From positions 1-64,000 of the forward strand of contig CBDDEE010000027.1 in the NCBI GenBank assembly GCA_965226855.1: 64,000 nucleotides of DNA, written 5' to 3'. Numbering within the stretch: position 1 is the first letter of the stretch; every line of letters starts with the position of its first letter. The position numbers and the translations under genes were made by a program. This DNA comes from JAUXJB01 sp965226855. GTDB taxonomy: Bacteria; Myxococcota_A; UBA9160; SZUA-336. A model generated the notes under the pieces. That model saw nothing but the letters and a program-made list of their open reading frames with translations, searched no databases and was not told the origin of the DNA. Shown piece by piece: positions 63,940 through 64,000 of the stretch.

Positions 63940-64000
63940 ATGTCGCGCTGGCTGCGATTCGCAAAAAAAAAACTGCTGATCCTGGTGGCTCTGGCGCTGC
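63940..64000 (+). CDS. Start of an unknown membrane or secreted protein, cut by window edge
   Basis: The ATG at 63940, behind GCGAGGGAGTG, opens a frame MSRWLRFAKKKLLILVALAL that runs off the right edge. Positive residues followed by a leucine-rich stretch look like a signal peptide or membrane anchor. The three lysines are encoded in a run of ten A, unusual in this GC-rich DNA. The 186-base gap to divergent nadB shows no clear promoter. Confidence 0.5.
   Translation, partial: MSRWLRFAKKKLLILVALAL

Overview
The window is a gene-dense piece of chromosome from a GC-rich, Gram-negative bacterium. Diderm identity follows from lpxC, a heptose-phosphate phosphatase (gmhB), gmd and a periplasmic multiheme cytochrome. 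The mix of NtrY/NtrX, a TPR-Ser/Thr kinase, a giant TPR protein, acyl-CoA and thiolase genes and a ceramidase-like gene suggests a deltaproteobacterial relative (Myxococcota/Desulfobacterota/Binatota-like). That placement is inference; there is no rRNA or tRNA gene here. Most genes are in tight operons with GTGA, ATGA or TTGA stop/start overlaps, and GTG or TTG starts are common.

Layout. 1-9.2 kb: cut-off Nudix gene, bacterioferritin, lysA, a minus-strand group (infA, purE, a Na/Ca antiporter, a dicarboxylate symporter), a cation efflux gene, a DUF1499 gene, a DsbA-like lipoprotein and an acyl-CoA dehydrogenase. 9.3-15.5 kb: minus-strand uracil-DNA glycosylase, ceramidase-like gene and aroE, with the ceramidase-like gene split by an IS5-type element, plus a thioredoxin-like/octaheme cytochrome fusion. 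15.6-21.4 kb: xdhC-sufU, then minus-strand thiolase, DUF35, a J-protein and an atypical DnaK. 21.5-28.3 kb: yebC-ruvCAB, a TPR-Ser/Thr kinase and lpxC. 28.4-36.1 kb: one reading frame of about 2,577 codons for a TPR protein, interrupted by an in-frame TAG. 36.3-42 kb: ntrY-ntrX-rimI-pyrK-pyrD. 42.1-53.7 kb: the translation/RNA block rimP-nusA-infB-ylxP-rbfA-truB-rpsO-pnp, followed by an M16 protease, dut and cdsA. 53.8-60.5 kb: purine genes purB-purS and purQ-purL-purF. 60.5-64 kb: gmd, gmhB, nadB and the start of an unknown membrane or secreted protein.

The most unusual signal is a family of six short multi-hairpin repeats (R1-R6). Every copy sits at the 3' end of a gene and points the same way as that gene. 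In four copies the CTAG at the repeat boundary supplies the gene's stop codon, and in one the gene reads through the repeat and gains about 37 residues. Two copies flank a long REP-like hairpin between convergent genes. Other points of note are the IS insertion (4-bp CTAG duplication; removing the element restores the frame), the amber codon in the giant TPR gene, mutually exclusive helices in the pnp leader, and substitutions at key residues in PurE (His75 to Gln) and bacterioferritin (His130 to Gly). No CRISPR array, prophage or known defence system was seen. No gap without a gene exceeds 300 bases; the longest (16926-17220) is filled by repeats.
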